Below are positions 1-6,292 of a DNA stretch of 12,422 nt, one piece after another. Source of the stretch: Oceanospirillaceae bacterium UBA1126 (GTDB lineage Bacteria; Pseudomonadota; Gammaproteobacteria; Pseudomonadales; Balneatricaceae). Below the pieces are notes generated by a model. That model saw nothing but the letters and a program-made list of their open reading frames with translations, was not told the origin of the DNA and did not search any database. The stretch lies in contig DCAT01000144.1 of the NCBI GenBank assembly GCA_002312935.1, forward strand, positions 1 through 12,422, given 5' to 3'. Position numbers and translations under genes: made by a program. Within the stretch, counting starts at the first letter, position 1. Every line of letters starts with the position of its first letter.

Positions 1-92
1 GATAGAACGGATTGGTCAACAACTCCAATCTCCTCTAAAACAGATCGGGTTTTTAATAATGTGGGGTCCAAGTTTTTTCTCCAACCAATGAA

Positions 93-156
93 ATATGCAA
101 CGACTCTTTACTTAAACAGTCGTCTAATATATGCAACTTTAACCATAGTTGTATAT
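93..156. repeat. Repeated ATATGCAAC motif with nested hairpins
   Basis: The 9-mer ATATGCAAC occurs at 93-101 and again at 129-137. A one-mismatch inverted copy (GTTGTATAT) lies at 148-156. The second copy and the inverted copy form a 10-bp stem (129-138 with 147-156, one G-U pair, 8-base loop) followed by CTATTTTT. Between the direct copies sits a perfect 6-bp inverted repeat (100-105 with 118-123). This could be an AT-rich terminator for a gene to the left, or a set of protein-binding sites. The role is unknown. Confidence 0.4.
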
Positions 157-509
157 CTATTTTTACGAAATGTTCAATTTTTGACCACTAAAAAACTGTT
201 TTTGTCATATTTTTGAACGTCAATCGATTTGCATTATCATTTATTGTTTATTTTTTACTTTTAATCATAAAGTAACTTTAAGTATCATTATTTTAAAGAT
301 TAAGCTGTTCAGTTCAACATACTTACGATAATCCTAACCTAGAGGGTATGAAACTGCATAAAGCGGTATTAAAACGTTTTCGCTAACGCAGGCTGTTGAG
401 CCTCGAATGGAAACTATTAGGCTGACATCTTCAGCGATACCAGCCTTAACTCAAAAAAGGCAATGGTTCGTGCTTTTATGCGGTGATTTTAAAGTGTTGC
501 GTGAGCAAT

Positions 510-544
510 AATGTTTTCCAGCGTTTTTTATGCCAGAAAACATT
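510..544. other. 9-bp inverted repeat upstream of sseA-like gene
   Basis: AATGTTTTC at 510-518 and GAAAACATT at 536-544 are perfect complements around a 17-base loop that contains a run of six Ts. It sits about 65 bases before the start codon at 610. It may fold in a leader transcript or be a protein site. It has no T-run after the stem, so it is not a standard terminator. Confidence 0.3.
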
Positions 545-609
545 GTGGAATTTACTTAAAATAGTTAGTAAACTTAAGACAGCTCCTACCTCAAAGTAAA
601 GAAAGCCTT

Positions 610-1461
610 ATGTTGGTCGATGACATTCATACTCTTGTTTCCCCTCAATGGTTAGATAGCCACATTGATGATGCTAATTTAAAGCTCATAGATGCGTCCT
701 GGTACCTACCTGACATGCAGCGCAATGCACATAGTGAGTACAGTGCCTTGCACATTCCAGGAGCGCTATTTTTTGATATTGATACCCTCTCTGATAACAC
801 GTCTGATTTGCCACATATGGCGCCATCCACAGAGGTGTTTGCTGCGTGGCTGTGTGCTATGGGAATAAGTAACTCACATCAAGTGGTGGTGTATGACGGC
901 ATGGGATTATTTTCTGCAGCACGGGTATGGTGGCTTTTTAAGGTAATGGGCTTAGATAATGTGGCTGTGCTTGATGGTGGCCTACCAAAATGGATCTCTC
1001 AGGGGCGAAACCATACTAACGCAGCGACTCAGCCTGAGGTATACCAGTTGGCTAGGTGCATTCAACGGCCAAAGATGATGGGCATGACTCAAGTTTTGGC
1101 AGCTGTAAGATCTAAGAAGTATGAAATTATAGACGCAAGAGCACCTGGGCGATTTTTAGGAATAGAGCCAGAGCCCCGCAAAGGGTTACGGGCTGGGCAT
1201 ATACCCGGATCAAAAAATGTGTTTTTTAAAACACTTTTGCACGATGACAATACTATGAAAAGCCCAGATGATCTGCGTGTTGTTTTTGAAGCTGCGGGTG
1301 TTGATATGAGTATGCCAGTGATTACTAGCTGTGGATCAGGAATTACAGCGGCCATTATAAACCTAGCACTGGCACATATAGGCAGCAATAATCATTTCTT
1401 ATATGATGGCAGTTGGGCTGAATGGGGAATGAGCCAAACGTTGCCTATCGAAATAGCGTAG
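610..1461 (+). CDS. sseA: 3-mercaptopyruvate sulfurtransferase, tandem rhodanese (SseA type)
   Basis: This 283-residue cytoplasmic protein has two rhodanese domains, the usual size for the SseA/rhodanese family. The N-terminal domain (about 8-130) carries DASWYLP (28-34) and HIPGALFFDID (48-58) and lacks a catalytic Cys. The C-terminal domain (about 158-278) carries IDARAPGRF (174-182), AGHIPGS (195-201) and the loop CGSGIT with Cys241. In this family CGSG[VI]T marks 3-mercaptopyruvate sulfurtransferases, while thiosulfate sulfurtransferases have CRKGVT, so the donor is probably 3-mercaptopyruvate and the product pyruvate plus enzyme-bound persulfide. The start codon has only a weak ribosome site (AAAGAAAG). 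It is a single gene, convergent with the helicase gene and not functionally tied to the purine operon. Two of its eleven Arg codons are AGA, rare in the operon genes. Confidence 0.88.
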   Translation: MLVDDIHTLVSPQWLDSHIDDANLKLIDASWYLPDMQRNAHSEYSALHIPGALFFDIDTLSDNTSDLPHMAPSTEVFAAWLCAMGISNSHQVVVYDGMGLFSAARVWWLFKVMGLDNVAVLDGGLPKWISQGRNHTNAATQPEVYQLARCIQRPKMMGMTQVLAAVRSKKYEIIDARAPGRFLGIEPEPRKGLRAGHIPGSKNVFFKTLLHDDNTMKSPDDLRVVFEAAGVDMSMPVITSCGSGITAAIINLALAHIGSNNHFLYDGSWAEWGMSQTLPIEIA

Positions 1462-1464
1462 GTG

Positions 1465-1486
1465 CCTTTGGAGGTATACGCAAAGG
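1465..1486. terminator. Possible hairpin between convergent sseA and rhlE
   Basis: CCTTTG (1465-1470) and CAAAGG (1481-1486) form a perfect 6-bp stem with a 10-base loop, four bases past the sseA stop. An alternative pairing of GAGGT (1471-1475) with ACCTC (1496-1500) overlaps it. Neither is followed by a clear T-run on either strand, so a shared terminator is only a guess from its position in the 50-base convergent gap. Confidence 0.25.
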
Positions 1487-1511
1487 TATGGATTAACCTC
1501 GTTATAAGCGA

Positions 1512-2816
1512 TTAGCCCCATATATGTTTGTTTTTTCTAATTTGGGGCCCATTTTCTGTCGCAACGGTATTGGCGTTACTTGATGCCCTAGGTTTAGCTG
1601 CTGATAAGGCTCTTTGCTGGGGTGGTTGGCTTTTACGCACATAATTTAAAATGGATACTGGTACTACTTTTCTCACAGTGAAACCGTCAATTTCTTTGCG
1701 ATTTATAATGTGATTTAAGCGGCTTTCAATGGCACATAGGTTTTTAAAATCACCCCAAGCTACAAACGAGATGGCTTCCCCAGTTTCACCTGCACGGCCT
1801 GTACGGCCAATTCGGTGGATGTATTCTTCTGGCTTAAACGGCATGTCATAGTTAACCACGCGGCTGAGATTGCCAATATCAATACCTCGCGCGGCAACAC
1901 CTGTGGCCACTAAATATTTTAATTTTCCAGACTTAAAATCAGCCAAAATCTTCTCACGCGATGCTTGGCTTTTATCACCATGAATAGCGTCAGCAACTAT
2001 GCCACGCTTTGCTAGCTGGTCTACTAGTTTGGCAGCACCATGTTTTTTCTCAATAAAAATCAGCGCCTGATCCCATTTTTGATCGGTAATTAAATGACTA
2101 AGCAATGCAGACTTCCTATCCTTGTCTACAGTAATCAACCACTGGTCTATATTAGGTGCGGTGGTTGTTTTTGGCGAAATAGACAGCTCGACAGTGGGGC
2201 TACTCATTGCGCCATCAGAAAAACTATCGGCAAGGGTGAGCACTTCTTCGCTTAACGTGGCAGAAAACATTAAGTTTTGGCGTGCTTCTGGCAAGCGTTC
2301 AATAATTTTATTGACCTCTGCGCCAAAACCCATATCTACCATTCTGTCTGCTTCATCTAATACTAGTATTTCTAGTTCATCAAAATATAGGGCGCGTTGA
2401 TGGGCCAGATCAAGCAGCCTACCTGGTGTGGCCACTAAAATATCAATGCCTTTTATTAACCGCTGCTTTTGTGGTTCGGTGTCAATGCCACCATAAACTG
2501 CCATAGAGCTTAGATTCAGATGCTTACTATACTGGGCAACATTGGTAGCAACTTGCACAGCTAATTCCCTCGTGGGGGTAAGTATGAGCGCGCGTATACG
2601 TTTACCACGTAATAAACGGTCTTTATTAAACGCCTGTAAAATCGGTAGAACAAACGCAGCAGTTTTACCAGTGCCAGTTTGAGCGGTGGCAATAAGGTCT
2701 TTACCAGAAATAATAATAGGAATGGCTTGGCTCTGAATAGGAGTAGGGGCTGTATAACCTAAGTCTTCAATAGCTTGTAAAATAGGCTTACACAATCCAA
2801 GGTGTGAAAATGGCAT
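1512..2816 (-). CDS. rhlE: DEAD-box RNA helicase, RhlE type
   Basis: This 434-residue ATP-dependent RNA helicase probably acts in RNA remodelling, such as ribosome assembly or RNA decay. Visible motifs in order: Q-motif region PTPIQSQAIP (24-33), Walker A AQTGTGKT (45-52), PTRELA (81-86), DEAD (154-157), SAT (185-187), ATGVAARGID (304-313) and HRIGRTGRAG (334-343). A polar, basic tail follows from about 395, as in RhlE proteins. I chose the ATG at 2816 because it gives the family N-terminus MPFSHLGL and has GAGG just upstream. An in-frame ATG at 2828 would add four residues but has no ribosome site. Motif V reads T-G-V where most relatives have T-D-V. It is divergent from the purine operon and has its own promoter. 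Confidence 0.9.
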   Translation of the reverse strand: MPFSHLGLCKPILQAIEDLGYTAPTPIQSQAIPIIISGKDLIATAQTGTGKTAAFVLPILQAFNKDRLLRGKRIRALILTPTRELAVQVATNVAQYSKHLNLSSMAVYGGIDTEPQKQRLIKGIDILVATPGRLLDLAHQRALYFDELEILVLDEADRMVDMGFGAEVNKIIERLPEARQNLMFSATLSEEVLTLADSFSDGAMSSPTVELSISPKTTTAPNIDQWLITVDKDRKSALLSHLITDQKWDQALIFIEKKHGAAKLVDQLAKRGIVADAIHGDKSQASREKILADFKSGKLKYLVATGVAARGIDIGNLSRVVNYDMPFKPEEYIHRIGRTGRAGETGEAISFVAWGDFKNLCAIESRLNHIINRKEIDGFTVRKVVPVSILNYVRKSQPPQQRALSAAKPRASSNANTVATENGPQIRKNKHIWG

Positions 2817-2854
2817 AGAGCCTCGCATAGGTTGTGGTCAATAAACTGGTTACT

Positions 2855-2863
2855 ATTATAGCA
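2855..2863 (-). promoter_or_regulatory. Extended -10 promoter for rhlE-like gene
   Basis: Read on the minus strand this is TGCTATAAT, a perfect TATAAT hexamer (2855-2860) with the upstream TG of an extended -10 element. No good -35 box lies 16-18 bases further up, which is common for extended -10 promoters. Transcription would start near 2848 and give a leader of about 30 bases before the ATG at 2816. Confidence 0.55.
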
Positions 2864-3082
2864 GTATGGGTTCAGGTTACGGTGCCTTGATTATTTTTAT
2901 TTTGATTTAGCGGCAATTGAAAATAATGCTTCGCGACTTAACCTTACTGGGCTCCACTTAAACCTACGGTAACAGATGGGTTTACAGTGATTGCTAAATC
3001 TGGCAAACCCCTTAGGTTGCAGGTGTTGTTATTAAAGCCTTAAGCTTCGTATTTCAAAGTGAAAAAAGCCACGTTATAGCTT

Positions 3083-3137
3083 AGGTTTGTATTGGCAGTA
3101 AACGCATTAAATGCAATAAAAAAGTGGTTACAAACCT
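3083..3137. repeat. Inverted repeat AGGTTTGTA/TACAAACCT upstream of puuE
   Basis: The arms at 3083-3091 and 3129-3137 are perfectly complementary over 9 bases and separated by 37 bases. Nested inside is GCATTAAATGC (3104-3114), with 5-bp arms around one base. If transcribed it could form a two-part hairpin; as DNA it could be paired regulator sites. It lies 31 bases upstream of the GntR-type palindrome. Function unknown. Confidence 0.35.
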
Positions 3138-3167
3138 TTATTCTGGTGTTTTCCTATTACTTCACTT

Positions 3168-3183
3168 ATATTGTATACAATAT
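3168..3183. promoter_or_regulatory. Likely GntR/FCD operator of the purine operon
   Basis: ATATTGTATACAATAT is a perfect 16-bp palindrome with core TTGTATACAA, ending 25 bases before the puuE start codon. FCD-class (FadR-like) GntR regulators typically bind dyads of the form GT-N-AC such as TNGTATACNA, and the last gene of this operon encodes such a regulator. Candidate -10 boxes TATATT (3167-3172) and TATCAT (3181-3186) overlap or touch the palindrome, so binding there would block RNA polymerase. A partial second copy, ATGTACAAT (3185-3193), follows. That this site is bound by the protein at 7889-8581 is inference. Confidence 0.7.
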
Positions 3184-3208
3184 CATGTACAATTTAAGCG
3201 AAACTTGA

Positions 3209-4150
3209 ATGACTCCAACATATCCCCGAGATTTAATCGGCTATAATGGTCAGCCACCTAAAGTAGAATGGCCCAATAAAGCCCGTATTGCTTTATCTTT
3301 TGTTCTTAATTATGAAGAAGGCAGCGAACGTTGTGTTCTGCATGGCGATGGCGAGTCTGAAGCGTTTTTATCTGAAATTATTGGTGTACAGCCTTACCAA
3401 GGTGTGCGCCACCCCAGTATGGAATCTATATATGAATACGGCAGCCGTGCTGGTGTATGGCGTATTTTAAATTTGTTCAAAAAGCACGAGGTACCCTTGA
3501 CCATTTTTGCCGTTGCTATGGCAGCTCAGCGGCACCCCTTCGTAGTGCAAGAAATGCACTCGCGTGGGCACGAAATTTGCAGCCATGGTTTACGTTGGAT
3601 TGATTATCAATATATGGACCCCGAACTAGAGCGCAAGCACATGCTTGAGGCTATTGCTATATTGACCCAAGTAACAGGTGAGCGCCCTTTAGGTTGGTAT
3701 ACAGGGCGTAATAGTCCAAATACTCGTGATCTAGTAATAGAAGAGGGTGGCTTTGCTTATGATTCTGATGATTATAGTGACGATCTGCCGTTTTGGAGTC
3801 GTGGCACCAGCGGTGAAGGTAAACCGCATTTGGTTATTCCGTATACCTTAGACACCAATGATATGCGTTTTGCCACGCCACAAGGGTTTCACACTAGTGA
3901 ACAGTTTTTCCAATATTTAAAAGATGCGTTTGATGTGCTTTATGAAGAAGGCATTACTGAACCTAAGATGCTATCGATTGGTATGCATTGCCGCCTGTTA
4001 GGCCGGCCTGCAAGGCTTAAGGGTATTCAACGCTTCTTAGAGTATGTGGGCCAGTTTGATGATGTTTGGTGTGCTCGACGCATCGATATCGCCCGTCATT
4101 GGCAGCAGCATCACCCTGCGCCTGATCTTTTTAACAAAATCAAAGAGTAA
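3209..4150 (+). CDS. puuE: Allantoinase PuuE (polysaccharide-deacetylase fold)
   Basis: The 313-residue cytoplasmic protein hydrolyses (S)-allantoin to allantoate. It belongs to the PuuE family, which has the polysaccharide deacetylase fold and is unrelated to the metal-dependent AllB allantoinases. Visible family motifs: YPRDLIGY (5-12), NYEEGSE (34-40), SHGLRW (125-130), GWYTGRNSPNTRDL (162-175), DSDDYSDDLP (185-194) and MHCRLLGRPARL (259-270). Length and both ends match the family, which supports the ATG at 3209 even though the ribosome site is weak (AAGCGAA). It is the first gene of the operon, 25 bases after the GntR-type palindrome. The next gene, uraD, makes its substrate. Codon use is ordinary for the window, with no AGA arginines. 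Confidence 0.93.
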   Translation: MTPTYPRDLIGYNGQPPKVEWPNKARIALSFVLNYEEGSERCVLHGDGESEAFLSEIIGVQPYQGVRHPSMESIYEYGSRAGVWRILNLFKKHEVPLTIFAVAMAAQRHPFVVQEMHSRGHEICSHGLRWIDYQYMDPELERKHMLEAIAILTQVTGERPLGWYTGRNSPNTRDLVIEEGGFAYDSDDYSDDLPFWSRGTSGEGKPHLVIPYTLDTNDMRFATPQGFHTSEQFFQYLKDAFDVLYEEGITEPKMLSIGMHCRLLGRPARLKGIQRFLEYVGQFDDVWCARRIDIARHWQQHHPAPDLFNKIKE

Positions 4151-4157
4151 TGATTAC

Positions 4158-4673
4158 ATGACGTTGCTAGCCACATGCATTCCTAGTCAAATGACTCGTG
4201 AGGCCTTTGTTGAACACTTTAAAGACCTTTATGAACACTCCCCATGGGTTGCAGAGCGTGTGTTTGATTTAGGTTTGTCTGCCAATTTAGATGAGCCCCA
4301 AGCACTGCTTGCTGCATTTCAAAAAGTGATGTTAGCTGCAAACCAAAATATGCAACGGGCGCTTATTTGTGCACACCCAGATCTGGCTGGCAAAGCCGCT
4401 GTTCATGGTGAGCTTACAGCCGCTTCTGCCTCTGAGCAGGCTGGTGCAGGTATTAGTCAATGCAGCCAGATAGAGTTTGCTCATTTTACGCAATTAAATG
4501 AAGCGTATAAAACCAAATTTAGCTTTCCCTTTATTAAGGCAGTAAAGGGCAGTGATCGGCATCAAATTTTAGCAGCATTTGAAGCGCGTATGGATCACGG
4601 TGTAGATACTGAATTTGCTCAAGCACTTACTGAAATTAATAAAATTGCCAGTTTCAGAATGGCTGATATGTAA
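4158..4673 (+). CDS. uraD: OHCU decarboxylase UraD
   Basis: This 171-residue protein decarboxylates 2-oxo-4-hydroxy-4-carboxy-5-ureidoimidazoline to (S)-allantoin, setting the stereochemistry that PuuE needs. Family features: the AHPDLAGK loop (72-79) with catalytic His73, SASEQ (90-94) with Glu93, the FxxLNxxYxxKFxFPFI segment (110-126), and the GSDR..IL..FEAR stretch (131-144). The reading frame stays open upstream to 4044 inside puuE, but that extension has no homology to the family. The ATG at 4158 gives the expected start and has AAAGAG about ten bases before it, formed from the last codons of puuE. The gap to puuE is only 7 bases, so the two are probably translated together. Confidence 0.92.
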   Translation: MTLLATCIPSQMTREAFVEHFKDLYEHSPWVAERVFDLGLSANLDEPQALLAAFQKVMLAANQNMQRALICAHPDLAGKAAVHGELTAASASEQAGAGISQCSQIEFAHFTQLNEAYKTKFSFPFIKAVKGSDRHQILAAFEARMDHGVDTEFAQALTEINKIASFRMADM

Positions 4674-4714
4674 TCTGCATTGACCCATAGATTAATAGAT
4701 TAACAGGATACACC

Positions 4715-5731
4715 ATGACACACCCACAACGACCTAATAACCCTTATGTTCGTATGACCAACTTGGCTGATGCCCGCTTAGGGGCTGAAGCGATTCATTG
4801 CACAGATGATTTTTTTGCTGATATGAACCGTATGCTGCAAAACCACGAGCCAGTATGGAAAGAAGGCGTTTATGATGATAACGGTAAGTGGATGGATGGC
4901 TGGGAATCTCGTCGTAAGCGCCAGCAGGGTCATGATCATTGCACAGTGCGACTAGGTCTGCCTGGCCGCATTCGTGGCGTTAACATTGATACTAGTTTTT
5001 TTACTGGGAACTATGCGCCTAGCGTGTCTTTAGAAGCGTGTTACATGGCTAAAGGTGACCCGAAAAATGATACTAATTGGCAAGAAATTCAGCCTGCCTT
5101 AAACCTTAAAGGTGACAGCCACCATATTCAAGCCATCGATTGTGATGAGGTGTTTAGTCATGTGCGTTTTCATATGTACCCAGACGGTGGCGTTGCTCGT
5201 CTACGGATCTATGGTGAAGTTGTTAAGGATTGGCAAGCACAAACCTATGAGCTAGTAGACCTCGCAGCAATGGACAATGGTGGGCGCGCGTTGCTATGCA
5301 GTAATGAACACTTTGGTACCATGGATAATATTTTAGCTCCAGGCCGAGGCATTAATATGGGTGATGGCTGGGAAACGGCACGCCGACGTATTCCAGGTTT
5401 CGACTGGGTAATTGTTGCCCTTGGTCATGCGGGCACTGTGAGCGAAATTGAGGTTGATACAGCTCACTTTAAAGGTAACTTTCCAGATTCCTGTTCTATT
5501 CAAGCTGCTTTCGTAAACGGGGGCAGTGATGAGCAAATGGCAGCTCAAAGCTTATACTGGCCAGAACTATTACCTTCACAAAAACTTAGCATGCATCACA
5601 TCCACCAGTTCACTGGAGAGGTCGCCGCTTTAGGCCCGATCACTCACGTACGATTAAATATTTTCCCAGATGGTGGTGTTTCTCGCCTGCGTATTAAGGG
5701 GCACATTGTTGCTGAAGAGGAAATCTCCTAA
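4715..5731 (+). CDS. alc: Allantoicase
   Basis: The 338-residue enzyme splits allantoate to ureidoglycolate and urea. It shows the two-repeat build of allantoicases. The first repeat (about 62-167) has GWESRRKR, GHDHCTVRLG, GVNIDTSFFTGN and ends FHMYPDGGVARLRIYG. The second (about 218-329) has GWETARRR, GFDWVIVALG, EIEVDTAHFKGN and ends NIFPDGGVSRLRIKG. Both copies keep the DGG-x-xRLR signature. The start at 4715 has ACAGGA eight bases upstream. It is 41 bases after uraD, the widest gap in the operon. Its TAA stop at 5729-5731 shares its last base with the next start codon, which implies translational coupling with allA. Confidence 0.95.
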   Translation: MTHPQRPNNPYVRMTNLADARLGAEAIHCTDDFFADMNRMLQNHEPVWKEGVYDDNGKWMDGWESRRKRQQGHDHCTVRLGLPGRIRGVNIDTSFFTGNYAPSVSLEACYMAKGDPKNDTNWQEIQPALNLKGDSHHIQAIDCDEVFSHVRFHMYPDGGVARLRIYGEVVKDWQAQTYELVDLAAMDNGGRALLCSNEHFGTMDNILAPGRGINMGDGWETARRRIPGFDWVIVALGHAGTVSEIEVDTAHFKGNFPDSCSIQAAFVNGGSDEQMAAQSLYWPELLPSQKLSMHHIHQFTGEVAALGPITHVRLNIFPDGGVSRLRIKGHIVAEEEIS

Positions 5732-6258
5732 TGGCGACTTCAATACCGATCGAACCTTTAACGGCCCAGGCCTTTAAAAATTTTGGCGATGTGATAGAGG
5801 CAATTGAAAGTGATGGCTTTAGCATTAACCAAGGTTATACCTGGCGTCATCATAAATTAGCTACGGTAGGGATGGATAACCCTGAAGATGATGCAATAAT
5901 TAGTATTTTTAGTAGCAAGAGAAGGCCGTTGCCTATGGCAATTAACATGATGGAGCGTCATCCGTTAGGCAGTCAAGCATTTATGCCTTTAACAGACACT
6001 CCATTCTTAGTGGTGGTTGCTGAGGCAGGGACAGAACCTAAATTGGCAGGCCTACGCGCGTTTGTATCCAATGGAAAGCAGGGGGTTAACTACAGCACTG
6101 GTGTTTGGCATCACCCGTTGTTAATTTTAGCACTAGAGCAAAATTTTTTAGTAGTAGACAGAGCAGGCAAAGGCAATAATCTAAACGAAGTGTTCTTTGC
6201 AGAAGGGAAGTGTGGGCAGTTAAATGTTACTGACCTTATTAGTAAGTTGGCGCGTTAA
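5731..6258 (+). CDS. allA: Ureidoglycolate lyase AllA
   Basis: This 175-residue enzyme breaks ureidoglycolate into glyoxylate and urea, the last step of this pathway. It matches AllA over its length: PLTAQAFKNFGDVIE (9-23), the MERHPLGSQAFMPL motif (74-87) and the C-terminal GVNYSTGVWHHPLL motif (118-131), which shape the cupin-like active site. Since the release is by a lyase and not an amidohydrolase, the second nitrogen pair leaves as urea, so the cell makes two urea per urate and would need a urease or urea export encoded elsewhere. It overlaps alc by one base (TAATG) and has a ribosome site GAAGAGGA inside alc. Confidence 0.92.
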   Translation: MATSIPIEPLTAQAFKNFGDVIEAIESDGFSINQGYTWRHHKLATVGMDNPEDDAIISIFSSKRRPLPMAINMMERHPLGSQAFMPLTDTPFLVVVAEAGTEPKLAGLRAFVSNGKQGVNYSTGVWHHPLLILALEQNFLVVDRAGKGNNLNEVFFAEGKCGQLNVTDLISKLAR

Positions 6259-6292
6259 AATTAATAACAGTCATTAAATATAGAGAATAATT

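Larger units (their letters stand above)
1..609. other. Long AT-rich non-coding region upstream of sseA-like gene
   Basis: No convincing gene is seen here. The first 216 bases are open in one frame, but the translation is low-complexity and resembles no family I know. Visible structure: a 6-bp stem GATTGG/CCAATC at 10-30; AAAAC/GTTTT arms at 37-53 running into Ts; a 6-bp stem ACGACT/AGTCGT at 100-123; a 10-bp stem with one G-U pair at 129-156 followed by five Ts at 160-164; AGGCT/AGCCT around 390-403; and 9-base arms AATGTTTTC/GAAAACATT at 510-544. The AT-rich hairpins near 37-164 could be the terminator end of a gene left of the window, which is inference. I found no strong promoter for the gene at 610. 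Confidence 0.5.
2817..3208. other. Divergent control region between rhlE and the purine operon
   Basis: No gene is seen in this 392-base gap. It holds the rhlE promoter on the left and the puuE operator and promoter on the right. Between them are several short repeats built on AGGTT/AACCT: a 6-bp inverted repeat TAAACC/GGTTTA (2959-2964, 2979-2984), two direct copies of CTTAGGTT (near 3010 and 3080), and 9-bp arms at 3083-3091 and 3129-3137. Such a long gap for a catabolic operon suggests room for an activator or a long leader, but no known regulator site is recognised apart from the GntR-type palindrome. Confidence 0.45.

Noticed and set aside
1..216. Open frame from the first base to a TGA at 214-216 that could be the tail of a gene
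   Set aside because: The translation is low-complexity and matches no family I recognise, and the stretch is full of hairpins and T-runs typical of a gene end or spacer.
2122..2400. Open frame on the + strand inside the helicase gene, and similar long antisense frames inside other genes
   Set aside because: They lie entirely within well-identified genes, lack ribosome sites and have translations without family features; they are shadows of the real genes.
3102..3118. PurR box (ACGCAAACGTTTGCGT type) before the purine operon
   Set aside because: ACGCATTAAATGCAA shares the outer bases only, has an odd-length centre and lacks the central CG of a PurR site.
4044..4157. Upstream in-frame extension of uraD beginning inside puuE
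   Set aside because: The added 38 residues are just puuE read in another frame and look unlike any UraD N-terminus; the ATG at 4158 has its own ribosome site and the family start.
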